DNA of 64,000 bases, taken from contig JAMSKV010000007.1 in the NCBI GenBank assembly GCA_024515975.1, positions 62,001-126,000 of the forward strand, in the 5' to 3' direction. Positions 54,748 through 63,653 of the stretch are shown here, piece by piece. Position numbers and translations under genes: made by a program. Under the pieces are notes generated by a model. It made no database searches. It saw only the letters and a list, made by a program, of their open reading frames with translations, and was not told where the DNA came from. The stretch comes from Endosaccharibacter trunci (GTDB taxonomy: Bacteria > Pseudomonadota > Alphaproteobacteria > Acetobacterales > Acetobacteraceae). How positions within the stretch are numbered: the first letter of the stretch is position 1; each line of letters begins with the position of its first letter.

Positions 54748-55165
54748 GCCCCGAAAATGGCGATCGCCGCCCTCGCCCGCAAGGAGACCCGTCGCCATTC
54801 CGCCGCCCAGGACCCCTTCCCGTTCCACGGGCCCCAGCCTTCCCGGCTCCCGTCATCAGGGCTCCCATCCACGGGGCGAGATCACTGTCGCCGTGCGTGC
54901 CCAGCCGCGCGCCGGGCGTAACGCGATCCTGGGCCCCTGGGAGGATGCCGCCGGGCGTAGCGCTTTGCGGATCGCCGTCACGGAAGCGGCAGAGGACGGT
55001 CGAGCCACGCGTGCGGTCTGCGCCGTCCTGGCTGAGGCTCTGGGCGTCGCCGCCAGCCGGGTCCGCGTGCGCAGCGGTGCCGGTGCGCGCGACAAGGTTC
55101 TGGTGGTGGAGGGCGATCCCGCCATCCTGGTCGCTCGCCTGGACGGGCTGATGCGGAAGGGCTGA
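54746..55165 (+). CDS. DUF167 (YggU) family protein
   Basis: 139 aa from ATG 54746. The conserved DUF167 domain runs from about 54878: [67 protein letters not shown]. Members are about 90-110 aa and of unknown biochemical role. No start codon lies between 54746 and the domain, so the first 44 residues are arginine/proline-rich and not conserved; the ATG overlaps the opposite-strand uvrB start, leaving no promoter room. The true start or a short unseen codon choice is therefore uncertain. Confidence 0.65.
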   Translation: MPRKWRSPPSPARRPVAIPPPRTPSRSTGPSLPGSRHQGSHPRGEITVAVRAQPRAGRNAILGPWEDAAGRSALRIAVTEAAEDGRATRAVCAVLAEALGVAASRVRVRSGAGARDKVLVVEGDPAILVARLDGLMRKG

Positions 55166-55179
55166 GCCGCCCGCCTCTC

Positions 55180-55974
55180 TCAACGCCGGCGCGGCTCCGG
55201 GGTGCAGACGGTTTCCGGCGTGTGACCGCCCGGCCGGCTGATGCTGGGCACGCGGCCGCCGGTCCAGCTCAGGCGCCAGAGACCGCCCTGTCTCAGGTTC
55301 TGCACGAGGCTGGGCCGAAACGCGACCAGGCAGGTTCCGCCCGGATGACGTACGGAGGGATAGACGAGACCGTTGCTGGCCGGCCCGGCATCGCCTTTCC
55401 CGCCGTCATCGCGCAGGCGACGCGCCAGGCCCTGCCCTGCACGATAGGACGGGCCGATATCCTCTCCGAGCCATGCCCCGGAGGCGCCGGGTCCCCGCAG
55501 ATCGTGGAACGGGGCGGCAAAATCGGCCAGCATCTCCGCATAATCCGTGGTGTTCTCGTAGCGGCCGATCGCGTCGAGTTCGCGCGTCAGATGCCAGGCG
55601 ACTTCCCGCAGCGAGGTTTCGGCATCGAACGAGCAGTACCAGGCGCCGCGGTGATCGTCGTTGAAACGGTTGCCGCCCGGACGGACATGGGTGAAGGCCG
55701 CGTTGACGAAGCTGTCATTGGGCCGGCCGAATACCAGTTCCGACGGGTCGAGATCGGGCAGGCCGGCGGACGCGGCCTGGAGCCGGACGTTGCTGAGGCT
55801 TTCCAGCGCGGCCAGGTCGTTCAGCGCATCCTCGTCGGCGGCGAGCGGTGCCAGGACGGGCGGCTTCAGGCGGCCGCTCGGAATCAGGCGCACCGTGTCG
55901 CGCTGCTCGATACGGCACAAGGGCGGGACGAAATCGCCCGGCAGGGATGCCGGCGCGGCATCTGGCAGGGTCAT
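55180..55974 (-). CDS. RES-domain toxin (NAD+ phosphorylase family)
   Basis: 264 aa. The RES core is recognisable: LCRIEQRDT (Arg), GGNRFNDDHRGAWYCSFDAETSLREVAWH (Glu region) and LVYPSVRHPGGTCLVAF (Ser). Toxins of this type degrade cellular NAD+ and are paired with an Xre/ParS antitoxin. It is longer than the common 150-240 aa forms owing to a ~45-residue N-terminal part and the C-terminal LWRLSWTGGRVPS region. ATG 55974 starts four bases after the antitoxin stop. Confidence 0.85.
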   Translation of the reverse strand: MTLPDAAPASLPGDFVPPLCRIEQRDTVRLIPSGRLKPPVLAPLAADEDALNDLAALESLSNVRLQAASAGLPDLDPSELVFGRPNDSFVNAAFTHVRPGGNRFNDDHRGAWYCSFDAETSLREVAWHLTRELDAIGRYENTTDYAEMLADFAAPFHDLRGPGASGAWLGEDIGPSYRAGQGLARRLRDDGGKGDAGPASNGLVYPSVRHPGGTCLVAFRPSLVQNLRQGGLWRLSWTGGRVPSISRPGGHTPETVCTPEPRRR

Positions 55975-55978
55975 GCTC

Positions 55979-56443
55979 TCACAGCCCCCCACGCAGCGCG
56001 TCCACATGCGCCCTGATGTCGAGCAGGCCCGGAATGCCGCGCTCGATGGCGATCTCCAGCGGCGGCCGCCCTCCGAACAGCGGACCGCGATTGGGCAGCT
56101 TGATCCATTCGTCGGCGAGCTTCTCCGAGAACAGCAGACGCAGTCCCTTGAACACGCCGATCAGCACGCTGATCCGGGTGAGCATGTCCTGCGACAGGAT
56201 GAACGGCCGCTCGGGACTGCCGGTTTCGCCCTTCTTGAGCCGGAACCAGGAGCGTTCCGACATGTCACCCAGCAGCAGGCAGATCTCCTCCGTATTGAGG
56301 CGCCACAACGCGGCGAGGCGGATCATGCCCTCGATCGCGGCCGGGGTGAGACGAAGACGGATCGCCGGATCGGACAGGTTCAGCAGAGTCGAACCGGGAG
56401 TGGCAGCAGTTTCCACCGATTTCAGGGTGAAGTTGGCGCGCAT
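55979..56443 (-). CDS. Xre/MbcA/ParS-type antitoxin
   Basis: 154 aa. An N-terminal helix-turn-helix-like region (ALWRLNTEEICLLLGDMSERSWFRLKKGE, residues 45-75) and the C-terminal toxin-binding DUF2384 domain (LSQDMLTRISVLIGVFKGLRLLFSEK, EWIKLPNRGPLFGGRPPLEIAIERG). It blocks the RES toxin and binds the operator in front of its gene. ATG 56443 has GGAGG (56449-56453 on the opposite strand) six bases upstream; upstream in-frame codons are not conserved. First gene of the pair. Confidence 0.88.
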   Translation of the reverse strand: MRANFTLKSVETAATPGSTLLNLSDPAIRLRLTPAAIEGMIRLAALWRLNTEEICLLLGDMSERSWFRLKKGETGSPERPFILSQDMLTRISVLIGVFKGLRLLFSEKLADEWIKLPNRGPLFGGRPPLEIAIERGIPGLLDIRAHVDALRGGL

Positions 56444-56453
56444 GGTTGCCTCC

Positions 56454-56481
56454 TGGCAGGGTATATACTGCCAAATGGCAG
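56454..56481. promoter_or_regulatory. Three alternating TGGCAG/CTGCCA operator hexamers
   Basis: TGGCAG (56454-56459), CTGCCA (56468-56473) and TGGCAG (56476-56481) alternate in orientation. The last two form an inverted repeat with an AA spacer, the first two one with eight bases between. They overlap the spacer and -10 of the antitoxin promoter, as expected for autorepression by an antitoxin dimer. Confidence 0.65.
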
Positions 56482-56490
56482 CATCGGCAA
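56462..56490 (-). promoter_or_regulatory. Sigma-70-like promoter of the toxin-antitoxin pair
   Basis: On the minus strand TTGCCG (56490-56485) and TATATA (56467-56462) are separated by 17 bases, close to the TTGACA/TATAAT consensus. The predicted start leaves only about ten bases of leader, which contain GGAGG. The operator repeats overlap it. Confidence 0.65.
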
Positions 56491-56554
56491 GTCCGGCGAG
56501 TCCTGCCGGTTGGCATAGCTTGACTGTCCCAACCGCGTTGCGCACATCCCGCGC

Positions 56555-57007
56555 ATGTCCAGCGCCGCATCCCCCTTCGTCGTCCCGGAAGAAGACAGCG
56601 CCGCCGCGGCGATCGAGGCGATCGGCGAAGAGCTGGCTTTGTTCGACGACTGGACCGAGCGCTACGGCTTCATCATCGAGATGGGCCGGAAATTGCCGCC
56701 TTTCCCGCCCGAATGGGCGGACGACGCGCATCGCGTGCCGGGGTGCCAGAGCCAGGTCTGGCTGGAATCCGCCGTCGAGGACGGTCTGGTGCGCTTTGCC
56801 GGCGCATCCGACGCGGCGATCGTCTCGGGATTGGTGGCGCTGTTGCTGCGTGTCTATTCAGGGCGCAGTCCGGAGGAGATTCTCCGGACCGATCCGGTGT
56901 TCCTGAAAGAGCTGGGTCTGCTCGAAGCTCTCTCCGCCAACAGAGGCAACGGCATCGCGTCGATGGCGAAAGCGGTGCAACGCGCCGCCGCCGAGGCGGC
57001 GCGCTGA
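56555..57007 (+). CDS. sufE: SufE family cysteine desulfurase sulfur acceptor
   Basis: 150 aa. FDDWTERYGFIIEMGRKLPPFPPEW followed by the catalytic cysteine loop HRVPGCQSQVWLE near residue 62, then GASDAAIVSGLVALLLRVYSGRSPEEIL, the SufE signature. It receives persulfide sulfur from SufS and feeds Fe-S assembly. No sufS is here, so it may be a stand-alone second SufE/CsdE-like paralogue. It starts 111 bases from the antitoxin start on the opposite strand. Confidence 0.93.
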   Translation: MSSAASPFVVPEEDSAAAAIEAIGEELALFDDWTERYGFIIEMGRKLPPFPPEWADDAHRVPGCQSQVWLESAVEDGLVRFAGASDAAIVSGLVALLLRVYSGRSPEEILRTDPVFLKELGLLEALSANRGNGIASMAKAVQRAAAEAAR

Positions 57008-57028
57008 AATCGGACCATTTCGAGCGTT

Positions 57029-57847
57029 TCAGGGACGATCGTCCTCCGTTCCGGCCCGCTTCAAGGTCAGTAACGGGCGGAAGGCGAACATGTCGTCGAA
57101 CACGCAAAGAGTTGGCGGCGGGAACGCTATGACCGGTGCCGCGTCGGCGACCCACCGGCGCCACAGTGCCAGCGAGCGCCCGAACTGGATGGCGACCGTG
57201 TCGGACATCGGCCGTACCGCATAACCGAACGTCATGTGGAAGCGGAAGCTGTCGATATCGGGCGGGCGGATTCCCGTGACGTCCGAAAGCGTTCTGCGGA
57301 GCCGATACAGAACCTCACCCTCCGCGGGGGTTTCCGGCTGCAGAAAGACGCCGGGCGTTTCCGGCAGGCCGTCCGCCAGATCCACCACCATGCGGATCGG
57401 GACTGGATAATCGAATCGCGTCTGTTCGACTCGGCGACGGATCGCGGCGTCGGCCACCTCGATCGGCGCGTCGAGCGCTACCCCCGGCGGCCAGCGGCGA
57501 TGGGCACGCTGATTTGGATCGGCACCGCCGAAGATCGTCATATGATAGCTCGAAGGCGGCGTCGCGGCGATCGTGTCGCGAAAGCGCCGGGTCACGTCGG
57601 CATTGATGCGCAACATGGGCTCGAAGGCCGGGGACGAGACCGGCAAGGGCGTGATTATGGTGTCGCCGCGCCAGGTCCGCACGTTTCCGTCCGGCCCGAA
57701 TTTGCCGGAATGATCGACGTTCGGTCCCGCCGCCGTGTTCGCAGAGGCGCCCAGAGCAGACCGGGCGTAGGCGAGCCCCGCCAGGGCACCGCCGGCGAAG
57801 AGGGCCCGGCGCCGCAGCGACGATGGATGGGAGGTGTGTCGGGTCAT
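57029..57847 (-). CDS. Tat-exported DUF1868 2H-phosphoesterase-like protein
   Basis: 272 aa. The N-terminus LRRRALFAGGALAGLAYARSALG has a twin-arginine signal. GKFGPDGNVRTWRGDTII, SPAFEPMLRINADVTRRFRD and PPSSYHMTIFGGADPNQRAHRRWP match DUF1868, and HMTIF plus FHMTFGY give the two HxT/S motifs of the 2H superfamily, which hydrolyse cyclic or RNA-type phosphodiesters. The substrate is unknown. It lies 15 bases downstream of the TonB receptor gene on the same strand, so it is probably coexpressed and acts in the periplasm on what that receptor imports. Confidence 0.82.
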   Translation of the reverse strand: MTRHTSHPSSLRRRALFAGGALAGLAYARSALGASANTAAGPNVDHSGKFGPDGNVRTWRGDTIITPLPVSSPAFEPMLRINADVTRRFRDTIAATPPSSYHMTIFGGADPNQRAHRRWPPGVALDAPIEVADAAIRRRVEQTRFDYPVPIRMVVDLADGLPETPGVFLQPETPAEGEVLYRLRRTLSDVTGIRPPDIDSFRFHMTFGYAVRPMSDTVAIQFGRSLALWRRWVADAAPVIAFPPPTLCVFDDMFAFRPLLTLKRAGTEDDRP

Positions 57848-57862
57848 GCCGTGATGCCTGCT

Positions 57863-60211
57863 CTATTCGATCGTCGCGGACAATGTGGCGATGGCGGCAA
57901 ACCCCGTGCCGATCACGTAGTTGGGCTGCGATCCGGCGACGGTATTGCCGAATAATCCTTTCGTCGGCCGGCTGGCCACGGTGAAGCCGTTGACGGAAGT
58001 CAGGCTGTGAATGTCGCCGATATTGAGCAGGGAGAGCATCAGCTTGGGATGCGCGCGACCGACCGTCGGCAAGGTGCGCCCTATGGAGGCATCGACGCCG
58101 AAGAAGGCCGGCATGCCCTGGTCGTTCATCAGCGTTGAATATTGCGCGTCAGAATAACGGACGCTGAGCGTGCCGAAATTGACCGTGTCGTCGTAGGTGA
58201 GGCTGGTGGAGGCGATGAGCTTGGGCGAGGCGACTTCCGTCTTGCCGCGGGTCGGAAGCGTGTCGCCGCCGAAGGCGATATTGTTGCCGATGGTGGTGTG
58301 GAGAAACTGGCCGGACACATAGGCGCTGAAATGATGCCAGGGTCTCGTCGCCAGTTCGGCCTGCGCGCCCTCGGCCTCTTCGCCGCCGGCATCGATCGGC
58401 TGCGAGACCAGAATCGACGTTCCCGGCAGATAGGACACGCTGTTGATCTGGTAATGGACCAGATTGTAGTGAAATGCGGCAAGATTGAGGTTGAGAGGGC
58501 CCTCGTGCCTGAAACCGGCCTCCTCGCCGATCATGTATTCCGGCACGTAGCTGTGGAGAGGCACCGATGTCGGTAGACCGGTCGTGAAGCTGTAAATTGG
58601 CACCTGCGCCTGGAACGCGGCCGGAGTCCTGTATCCGGTCGTGCCATTGACGTAGATCTGGTCCGACGGCGTGATCCGGTAGCTGATGAGAATCTGCGGC
58701 ACCGGCTCGAAGATGTTCTTGACCGATTTGTAAGGCATGGAGCCGGGAAGGTTTTCCGTGATCTGGCGTCCGAGCATGTTCGCGCGCAGACCGGCGTCGA
58801 TCGTCAGACGGTCTCCCAGCAAAGAAAGGCGATCGTCGAGCCCGAGAGCGTTCAACTGCTGCACGCCGTTGATGTCGTATTGCGTGACGGGCATGCCGCC
58901 GAAGACGGTGAGATAAGGGTTGTTGCGCGTGTATTGGCCGAAGGCGTCGAGAGGATAGTGATACTGGATCTCCGTGTGCACGACATAGGAATACCAATAG
59001 GAGAGGCTGAGCACGTTCGGTCCGCGCGCCCAGCTACCGACCATGTTGACGCCGCTCGAGAGCTGCCACCAAGGGTGGATGCTGATGGCCGTGATCGTTC
59101 CGGGCGTTGCCGGGTAGCCGTCGAGAGAGGCGTATCGCTCGGTTCCGAGATAGCCGCCGGCGATCGGAATGGATGCGCCGTAATTGTTCGGGCCATATGT
59201 CTCCACCCCATACGGTTCGAGATCGAGACTGAAGCCGTTGCTCAAGGCGAAATGGTTCTTGATCGCGCCTAGCGTCGCGTTGGTCGCCTTCGTGTTGATC
59301 TTGTAGAAATTGACGTCGCCCGGCTTGTAGGTCGGGTCGGTATAGAAGCCGGTCCCCTTTGCACGCCACTGCGCCAGCGTCGGATAGAGCCACTCCGTCT
59401 GATTGGCACGCGTCAGGCCGAAGATCATTTCCGACAGGTCTTGGTCGGTCCAATTCTTCCTCGCCGCCGCATCGATATGCCAGCGGTCAAGACTGCCCGG
59501 ACCACGCCAGAGATTGCCGGACGAATAGGAGCCTGAAACGAAACCGTCGATGCCCGAATGACCGATCTCGCCGGTATCGGCGCGCACGAACTCCTTGTTG
59601 GTGCTCTTGGTTCCGCCTGACCCCTCGACATAAAAGGTGGGCTTCGCGGCAGGCTGGCGTAAACTGAGCGTCATCTGCCCGCCGACGGCATTATAGGTCG
59701 GTGCAGTCAGATCCGCCGACCCCTGCTGTAACTTCACCGAAGCGAGATTCTCGTCATCCACCATGGAGGCCGTGTAGGCGCCATAGGTGAACGGGTCCGC
59801 GAGCGGCATGCCTTCATAGACCATCGCGATCTGGGTCTGGTCGAAACCGCGCACATGCAGGATGTCGGCCGTCGTGCTGATCGGGCCCTCGTTATTGGAC
59901 TGCACGCCGGCCAGGTTGGCGATCAGAGCGCCCGGCGTGAGCAGAGGCGACTGCTTGCTGATATAGACCTGCGTGACTTCGCTGAGGGTCTTCGGCTTGC
60001 TTGTCGGGACCAAGAGGCCGCCACCGGCCTGTTGCCGGGCCAAGACCCTGATGCTTTCCGGTGCCGTCGCGACCGCCATTCCCGTCTTACTGGTTTGCCC
60101 CGCTTTCCCATGCGGTCGCTGAGGGGAAGACGTGCCAGGTTCTGCCAACGCCTCAGGTATAAGATAAAGTATACAAAGAGTCGTGACGACGAGGCCATGT
60201 CGCATACGCAC
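57863..60211 (-). CDS. TonB-dependent outer-membrane receptor
   Basis: 782 aa. A signal peptide (GLVVTTLCILYLIPEALA) precedes a plug domain (SQAPLLTPGALIANLAGV-like SPLLTPGALIANLAGVQSN, DILHVRGFDQTQIAMVYEGMPLADP, AVGGQMTLSLRQPA) and a barrel ending in a terminal region with GTGFAAIATLSATIE. It imports an unknown ligand with TonB-ExbBD energy. Start: GTG 60211 with GGAGAG five bases before, or ATG 60205 with eleven; the first is listed. Its neighbours, an exported 2H phosphoesterase and a secreted phosphoinositide phospholipase C, suggest a phosphorylated or phospholipid-derived ligand, which is only an inference. Confidence 0.88.
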   Translation of the reverse strand: MRMRHGLVVTTLCILYLIPEALAEPGTSSPQRPHGKAGQTSKTGMAVATAPESIRVLARQQAGGGLLVPTSKPKTLSEVTQVYISKQSPLLTPGALIANLAGVQSNNEGPISTTADILHVRGFDQTQIAMVYEGMPLADPFTYGAYTASMVDDENLASVKLQQGSADLTAPTYNAVGGQMTLSLRQPAAKPTFYVEGSGGTKSTNKEFVRADTGEIGHSGIDGFVSGSYSSGNLWRGPGSLDRWHIDAAARKNWTDQDLSEMIFGLTRANQTEWLYPTLAQWRAKGTGFYTDPTYKPGDVNFYKINTKATNATLGAIKNHFALSNGFSLDLEPYGVETYGPNNYGASIPIAGGYLGTERYASLDGYPATPGTITAISIHPWWQLSSGVNMVGSWARGPNVLSLSYWYSYVVHTEIQYHYPLDAFGQYTRNNPYLTVFGGMPVTQYDINGVQQLNALGLDDRLSLLGDRLTIDAGLRANMLGRQITENLPGSMPYKSVKNIFEPVPQILISYRITPSDQIYVNGTTGYRTPAAFQAQVPIYSFTTGLPTSVPLHSYVPEYMIGEEAGFRHEGPLNLNLAAFHYNLVHYQINSVSYLPGTSILVSQPIDAGGEEAEGAQAELATRPWHHFSAYVSGQFLHTTIGNNIAFGGDTLPTRGKTEVASPKLIASTSLTYDDTVNFGTLSVRYSDAQYSTLMNDQGMPAFFGVDASIGRTLPTVGRAHPKLMLSLLNIGDIHSLTSVNGFTVASRPTKGLFGNTVAGSQPNYVIGTGFAAIATLSATIE

Positions 60212-60410
60212 AAATACTCTCCAATACCGTCTGAATACTCCACCAGAATCGTTGCGGTGGCGACGGGCTTCTATTTCAATCTGGTAAATCCATCAAATTA
60301 ATGTATTGCTACTGACTATTGAAGCTATTGTGAACGATTTATTAATCCCTCCCCGTCCCTTATCGATTCCTATATATGCCTCGCTCTCCACTTGGATCGG
60401 GAGAGAGAAT

Positions 60411-61559
60411 GTGCTGGCGAGAAGAACTGGAACGGTGGTTTCGATCGCCGCATTGTTGTGTGGCCTCTCCTGTCGTGCGCCGGCCGCCATGGCGCAGGAC
60501 GACCCCGAGACCCTCCGGATCAATCAGATCCAGGTGATCGGGACCCATAACAGCTATCGCGACGCCATCGACCCGGCGACGCTCCGTTGGCTGGACGCCC
60601 GGAAGCCGGCCTTCGCGCAAGCCCTCGATTATCGGCACGCCACGATCGACGCGCAGCTCGATTCCGGTATCAGGCAGATCGAGATCGACATCTATGCTGA
60701 CAGTGAAGGCGGCCGCTACGCCCATCCGCGCGGCCCGGAATGGATACGCGCGACCGGCATGGCTGCGCCCACGCAAGACGGTGTGGCCTTGCTGTCCGGC
60801 AATGACTTCAAGGTCATGCACATCGTCGACCTCGACCAGAGATCAAGCTGCGAGCCGTTGCGCGCGTGTCTGGACCTGATACGCCGCTGGTCGGACGCGC
60901 ACCCGAACCATCTCCCGCTCTTCGTCGACCTTGAGACCAAGCAGGACGCGCCCGCCGGAACAGGGCTTCCCTTCACCGCGCCCGAGATCTTCACCACGGC
61001 GACCTACGATCGTCTCGACAGGGAAATTCTGGATGCGATCGGCCGTGATCGATTGATGATCCCGGACGATGTGCGCGGGACCGCGCCGACGCTCGATGCC
61101 GCCGTGCGCGCGCATGGCTGGCCGTTCCTCTCGAAGGCGCGTGGAAAGATGATCTTTCTGTTCGATCGCCCGCATGACACGGGTCGTTACGTCGTCGACC
61201 ATCCAGCCTTGCGTGGCCGGATCGTGTTCACCAACAGCCGTCCGGGCGATCCTGATGGTGCTTTCACCGAAATCAACGACCCGGTAGAGGGCGCGGATCG
61301 GATCGCAGCCCTGGTGAAGGCTGGCTATCTGGTCCGCACCCGCGCCGATGCCGATACAGCAGAAGCCCGGGCCGGAAAGACGACCCGACGCGACGCGGCC
61401 CTGAGGTCGGGCGCGCAGTTGATCAGCACCGATTATCCCGCCTCCGAGCCGGCACCTTGGCACGGTTACAAGGTCGCTCTGCCGGGGGGCGCGATCGCCA
61501 GGATCGACCCCGTCAACGGTCCCCCCGACGCTGCGGCCAGGGCTGGACTGACCCCGTAA
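60411..61559 (+). CDS. Secreted Ca2+-dependent phosphoinositide phospholipase C-like protein
   Basis: 382 aa. A signal peptide (GTVVSIAALLCGLSCRAPAAMA) and the PI-PLC-like core: QVIGTHNSYRDAID (catalytic His), QLDSGIRQIEIDIYADSEGGRYAHPRG, FKVMHIVDLDQRSSCEPLRACLDLIRRWSDAHPNHLPLFVDLETK are hallmarks of the PF16670 type (Ca2+-dependent, phosphatidylinositol-specific) found in bacteria; it would cleave phosphatidylinositol or glycosyl-inositol lipids outside the cell. Start is GTG 60411, preceded by GGGAGAG; the longer reading from 60306 lacks a ribosome-binding site. It is divergent from the TonB receptor over 199 bases of AT-rich DNA, and convergent with hslU. Confidence 0.83.
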   Translation: MLARRTGTVVSIAALLCGLSCRAPAAMAQDDPETLRINQIQVIGTHNSYRDAIDPATLRWLDARKPAFAQALDYRHATIDAQLDSGIRQIEIDIYADSEGGRYAHPRGPEWIRATGMAAPTQDGVALLSGNDFKVMHIVDLDQRSSCEPLRACLDLIRRWSDAHPNHLPLFVDLETKQDAPAGTGLPFTAPEIFTTATYDRLDREILDAIGRDRLMIPDDVRGTAPTLDAAVRAHGWPFLSKARGKMIFLFDRPHDTGRYVVDHPALRGRIVFTNSRPGDPDGAFTEINDPVEGADRIAALVKAGYLVRTRADADTAEARAGKTTRRDAALRSGAQLISTDYPASEPAPWHGYKVALPGGAIARIDPVNGPPDAAARAGLTP

Positions 61560-61601
61560 GCCCGACCGTGTCCTCGGCAGCTGCCAGCGCTGGCAGCCGC
61601 C

Positions 61602-62921
61602 TTACAAGATGAAACGCGACAGGTCGCCCTTCTGCGCCAGCGGGGCGACGCGGTCGCGCACGGCCGCCGCGTCGATGCGGACGCTGTCGCCCGGGCGGTC
61701 CGAGGCAGTGAAGGAAATCTCCTCCAGCAGACGCTCCAGCACGGTCGCCAGACGGCGGGCGCCGATATTCTCCACCCGCTCGTTGATGTCGGCGGCCAGA
61801 TCGGCCAGAGCGTCGATCGCATCGTCGCCGAACTCGAGCGCCACCTTCTCGGTCGCCATCAGGGCGCCGTACTGTTTCAGCAGCGAGTGCTCAGGCTCGA
61901 CCAGGATGCGCCGCAGATCGTCGCGCGACAGCGGCGACAGCTCGACGCGGATTGGCAGACGCCCCTGCAGTTCCGGTAGCAGATCGGACGGCTTGGCCAG
62001 GTGGAAGGCGCCGGAGGCGATGAACAGCATGTGGTCGGTCTTCACCGGCCCGTATTTGGTGTTCACCGTCGTGCCCTCGATCAGCGGCAGCAGGTCGCGC
62101 TGCACGCCTTCGCGGCTGACGTCGCCGCCGCGGAAACCGCCTTCCGAAGACCGGGCGCAGACCTTGTCGATCTCGTCGAGAAAGACGATGCCGTGGTCCT
62201 GGGCATGGGCGACGGCCTCGCGGGTGATGGCGTCGTTATCGAGCAGGCGGTCCGCCTCCTCGCGGATCAGCGCGTGACGGGCCGATTCCACGCTCATGCG
62301 ACGCGGCTGGGCGTTGCGGCCCATCATGCCCTTCATCATCTCGCCGAGATTGATGATGCCGGCAGGTGGCATGCCCGGCACGTCCATCTGGCCGATCGTC
62401 TGGCCGGCCGGCTCGGCGACCTGGATCTCGACCTCCTTCTGCTCAAGTTCGCCGTCTCGCAGCATGCGCCGGAACTTGTTCTTGGTGTCCGCGGACGCCG
62501 TGGCGCCCACCAGCGCATCCACCAGGCGGTCCTCGGCCGCCTTCTCGGCCGCCGCCTGCACGTCGCGCCGCCTGATATCGCGCAGCATGGTCAGACTGAC
62601 CTCGACCAGGTCGCGCACGATGCTCTCAACATCGCGGCCGACATAGCCGACCTCGGTGAACTTGGTCGCCTCGACCTTGAGGAACGGTGCCTGCGCCAGC
62701 TTGGCGAGCCGGCGCGCGATCTCGGTCTTGCCGCAGCCGGTCGGGCCGATCATCAGGATGTTCTTGGGCACGACCTCGTCGCGCAGGCCGTCGGCGAGCT
62801 GGGCGCGCCGCCAGCGGTTGCGAAGGGCGATGGCGACGGCCCGCTTGGCGTCGTTCTGGCCAACGATGAAGCGGTCGAGTTCGCCGACGATTTCGCGCGG
62901 GGAATAGGTGGGAACGTCCAT
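61602..62921 (-). CDS. hslU: HslU ATPase subunit of the HslUV protease
   Basis: 439 aa. Walker [20 protein letters not shown] near residue 60, [14 protein letters not shown], the GYVG pore motif, Walker [11 protein letters not shown], and [19 protein letters not shown] are all present. The I-domain (residues about 110-240, with [17 protein letters not shown] and a Met-rich region) is normal. HslU unfolds substrates for HslV. It shares one base with hslV (TGATG) and converges on the PLC gene, 42 bases away. Confidence 0.96.
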   Translation of the reverse strand: MDVPTYSPREIVGELDRFIVGQNDAKRAVAIALRNRWRRAQLADGLRDEVVPKNILMIGPTGCGKTEIARRLAKLAQAPFLKVEATKFTEVGYVGRDVESIVRDLVEVSLTMLRDIRRRDVQAAAEKAAEDRLVDALVGATASADTKNKFRRMLRDGELEQKEVEIQVAEPAGQTIGQMDVPGMPPAGIINLGEMMKGMMGRNAQPRRMSVESARHALIREEADRLLDNDAITREAVAHAQDHGIVFLDEIDKVCARSSEGGFRGGDVSREGVQRDLLPLIEGTTVNTKYGPVKTDHMLFIASGAFHLAKPSDLLPELQGRLPIRVELSPLSRDDLRRILVEPEHSLLKQYGALMATEKVALEFGDDAIDALADLAADINERVENIGARRLATVLERLLEEISFTASDRPGDSVRIDAAAVRDRVAPLAQKGDLSRFIL

Positions 62922-63490
62922 CAGCCGATGGCCTCCACGATCACGGAATGATTGGTATAGACGCAGATATCGCCGGCGATGCGCATCGCCTTGCGCGCGA
63001 TCTGTTCGGCGGTCAGTCCCTCGACGTCGATCAGGGCGCGGGCGGCGGAGAGCGCGTAGTTGCCGCCGGAGCCAATGGCGATCACCCCGTCCTCCGGCTC
63101 CAGCACGTCGCCGTTGCCGGTCAGCGTGAAGGAGCGGGTCTCGTCGGCCACCGCCATCATCGCCTCGAGCCGGCGCAGATAACGGTCGGTGCGCCAGTCC
63201 TTGGCCAGTTCGACGCAGGCGCGTTCGAGCTGGTTGGGGAAGCGTTCGAGCTTGGCCTCGAGACGCTCGAGCAGGGTGAAGGCATCCGCGGTGGCGCCCG
63301 CGAAGCCGGACAGGATGGTTCCCCCCGGGCCGATCCGGCGCACCTTGCGGGCATTGCCCTTGATCACCGTCTGGCCGAGCGTCACCTGCCCGTCGCCCGC
63401 CATCGCCACCTGGCCGCTCTTGCGCACGCACAGGATGGTGGTTCCGTGCCAGCCGATCGGATCGTGGCCGGCGTTTTGATTGGTCTGCAT
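62921..63490 (-). CDS. hslV: HslV peptidase subunit
   Basis: 189 aa. [11 protein letters not shown] contains the Gly-Thr processing/active site (mature N-terminal threonine), followed by [28 protein letters not shown] and [17 protein letters not shown]. It is the threonine protease of HslUV, which degrades SulA, RpoH and misfolded proteins. ATG 63490 has no visible ribosome-binding site, and a heat-shock-like promoter just upstream would leave an almost leaderless message. Longer in-frame readings are not conserved. Confidence 0.95.
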   Translation of the reverse strand: MQTNQNAGHDPIGWHGTTILCVRKSGQVAMAGDGQVTLGQTVIKGNARKVRRIGPGGTILSGFAGATADAFTLLERLEAKLERFPNQLERACVELAKDWRTDRYLRRLEAMMAVADETRSFTLTGNGDVLEPEDGVIAIGSGGNYALSAARALIDVEGLTAEQIARKAMRIAGDICVYTNHSVIVEAIG

Positions 63491-63499
63491 GATGATGAG

Positions 63500-63527
63500 A
63501 GATAGCGCAGCGCGGACGTGCCGCAAG
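63500..63527 (-). promoter_or_regulatory. RpoH-like promoter of hslVU
   Basis: On the minus strand CTTG (63527-63524) is followed after 17 bases by GCTATCT (63506-63500). This fits the alphaproteobacterial sigma-32 pattern of CTTG, 17-18 bases, CYTATNT with one mismatch. Transcription would begin about three to six bases before the hslV ATG. Confidence 0.45.
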
Positions 63528-63653
63528 GCACACGCCAGCCAATATCACAAATCGTCTAAATGCTAGTATATCGTTGTGTCGTTTCGATAGCGAGGCTATG
63601 TAATATCAGGCATATCGGGGGGCGGTCTGCCTTGTTGGACAGTCAGCAAGCAT

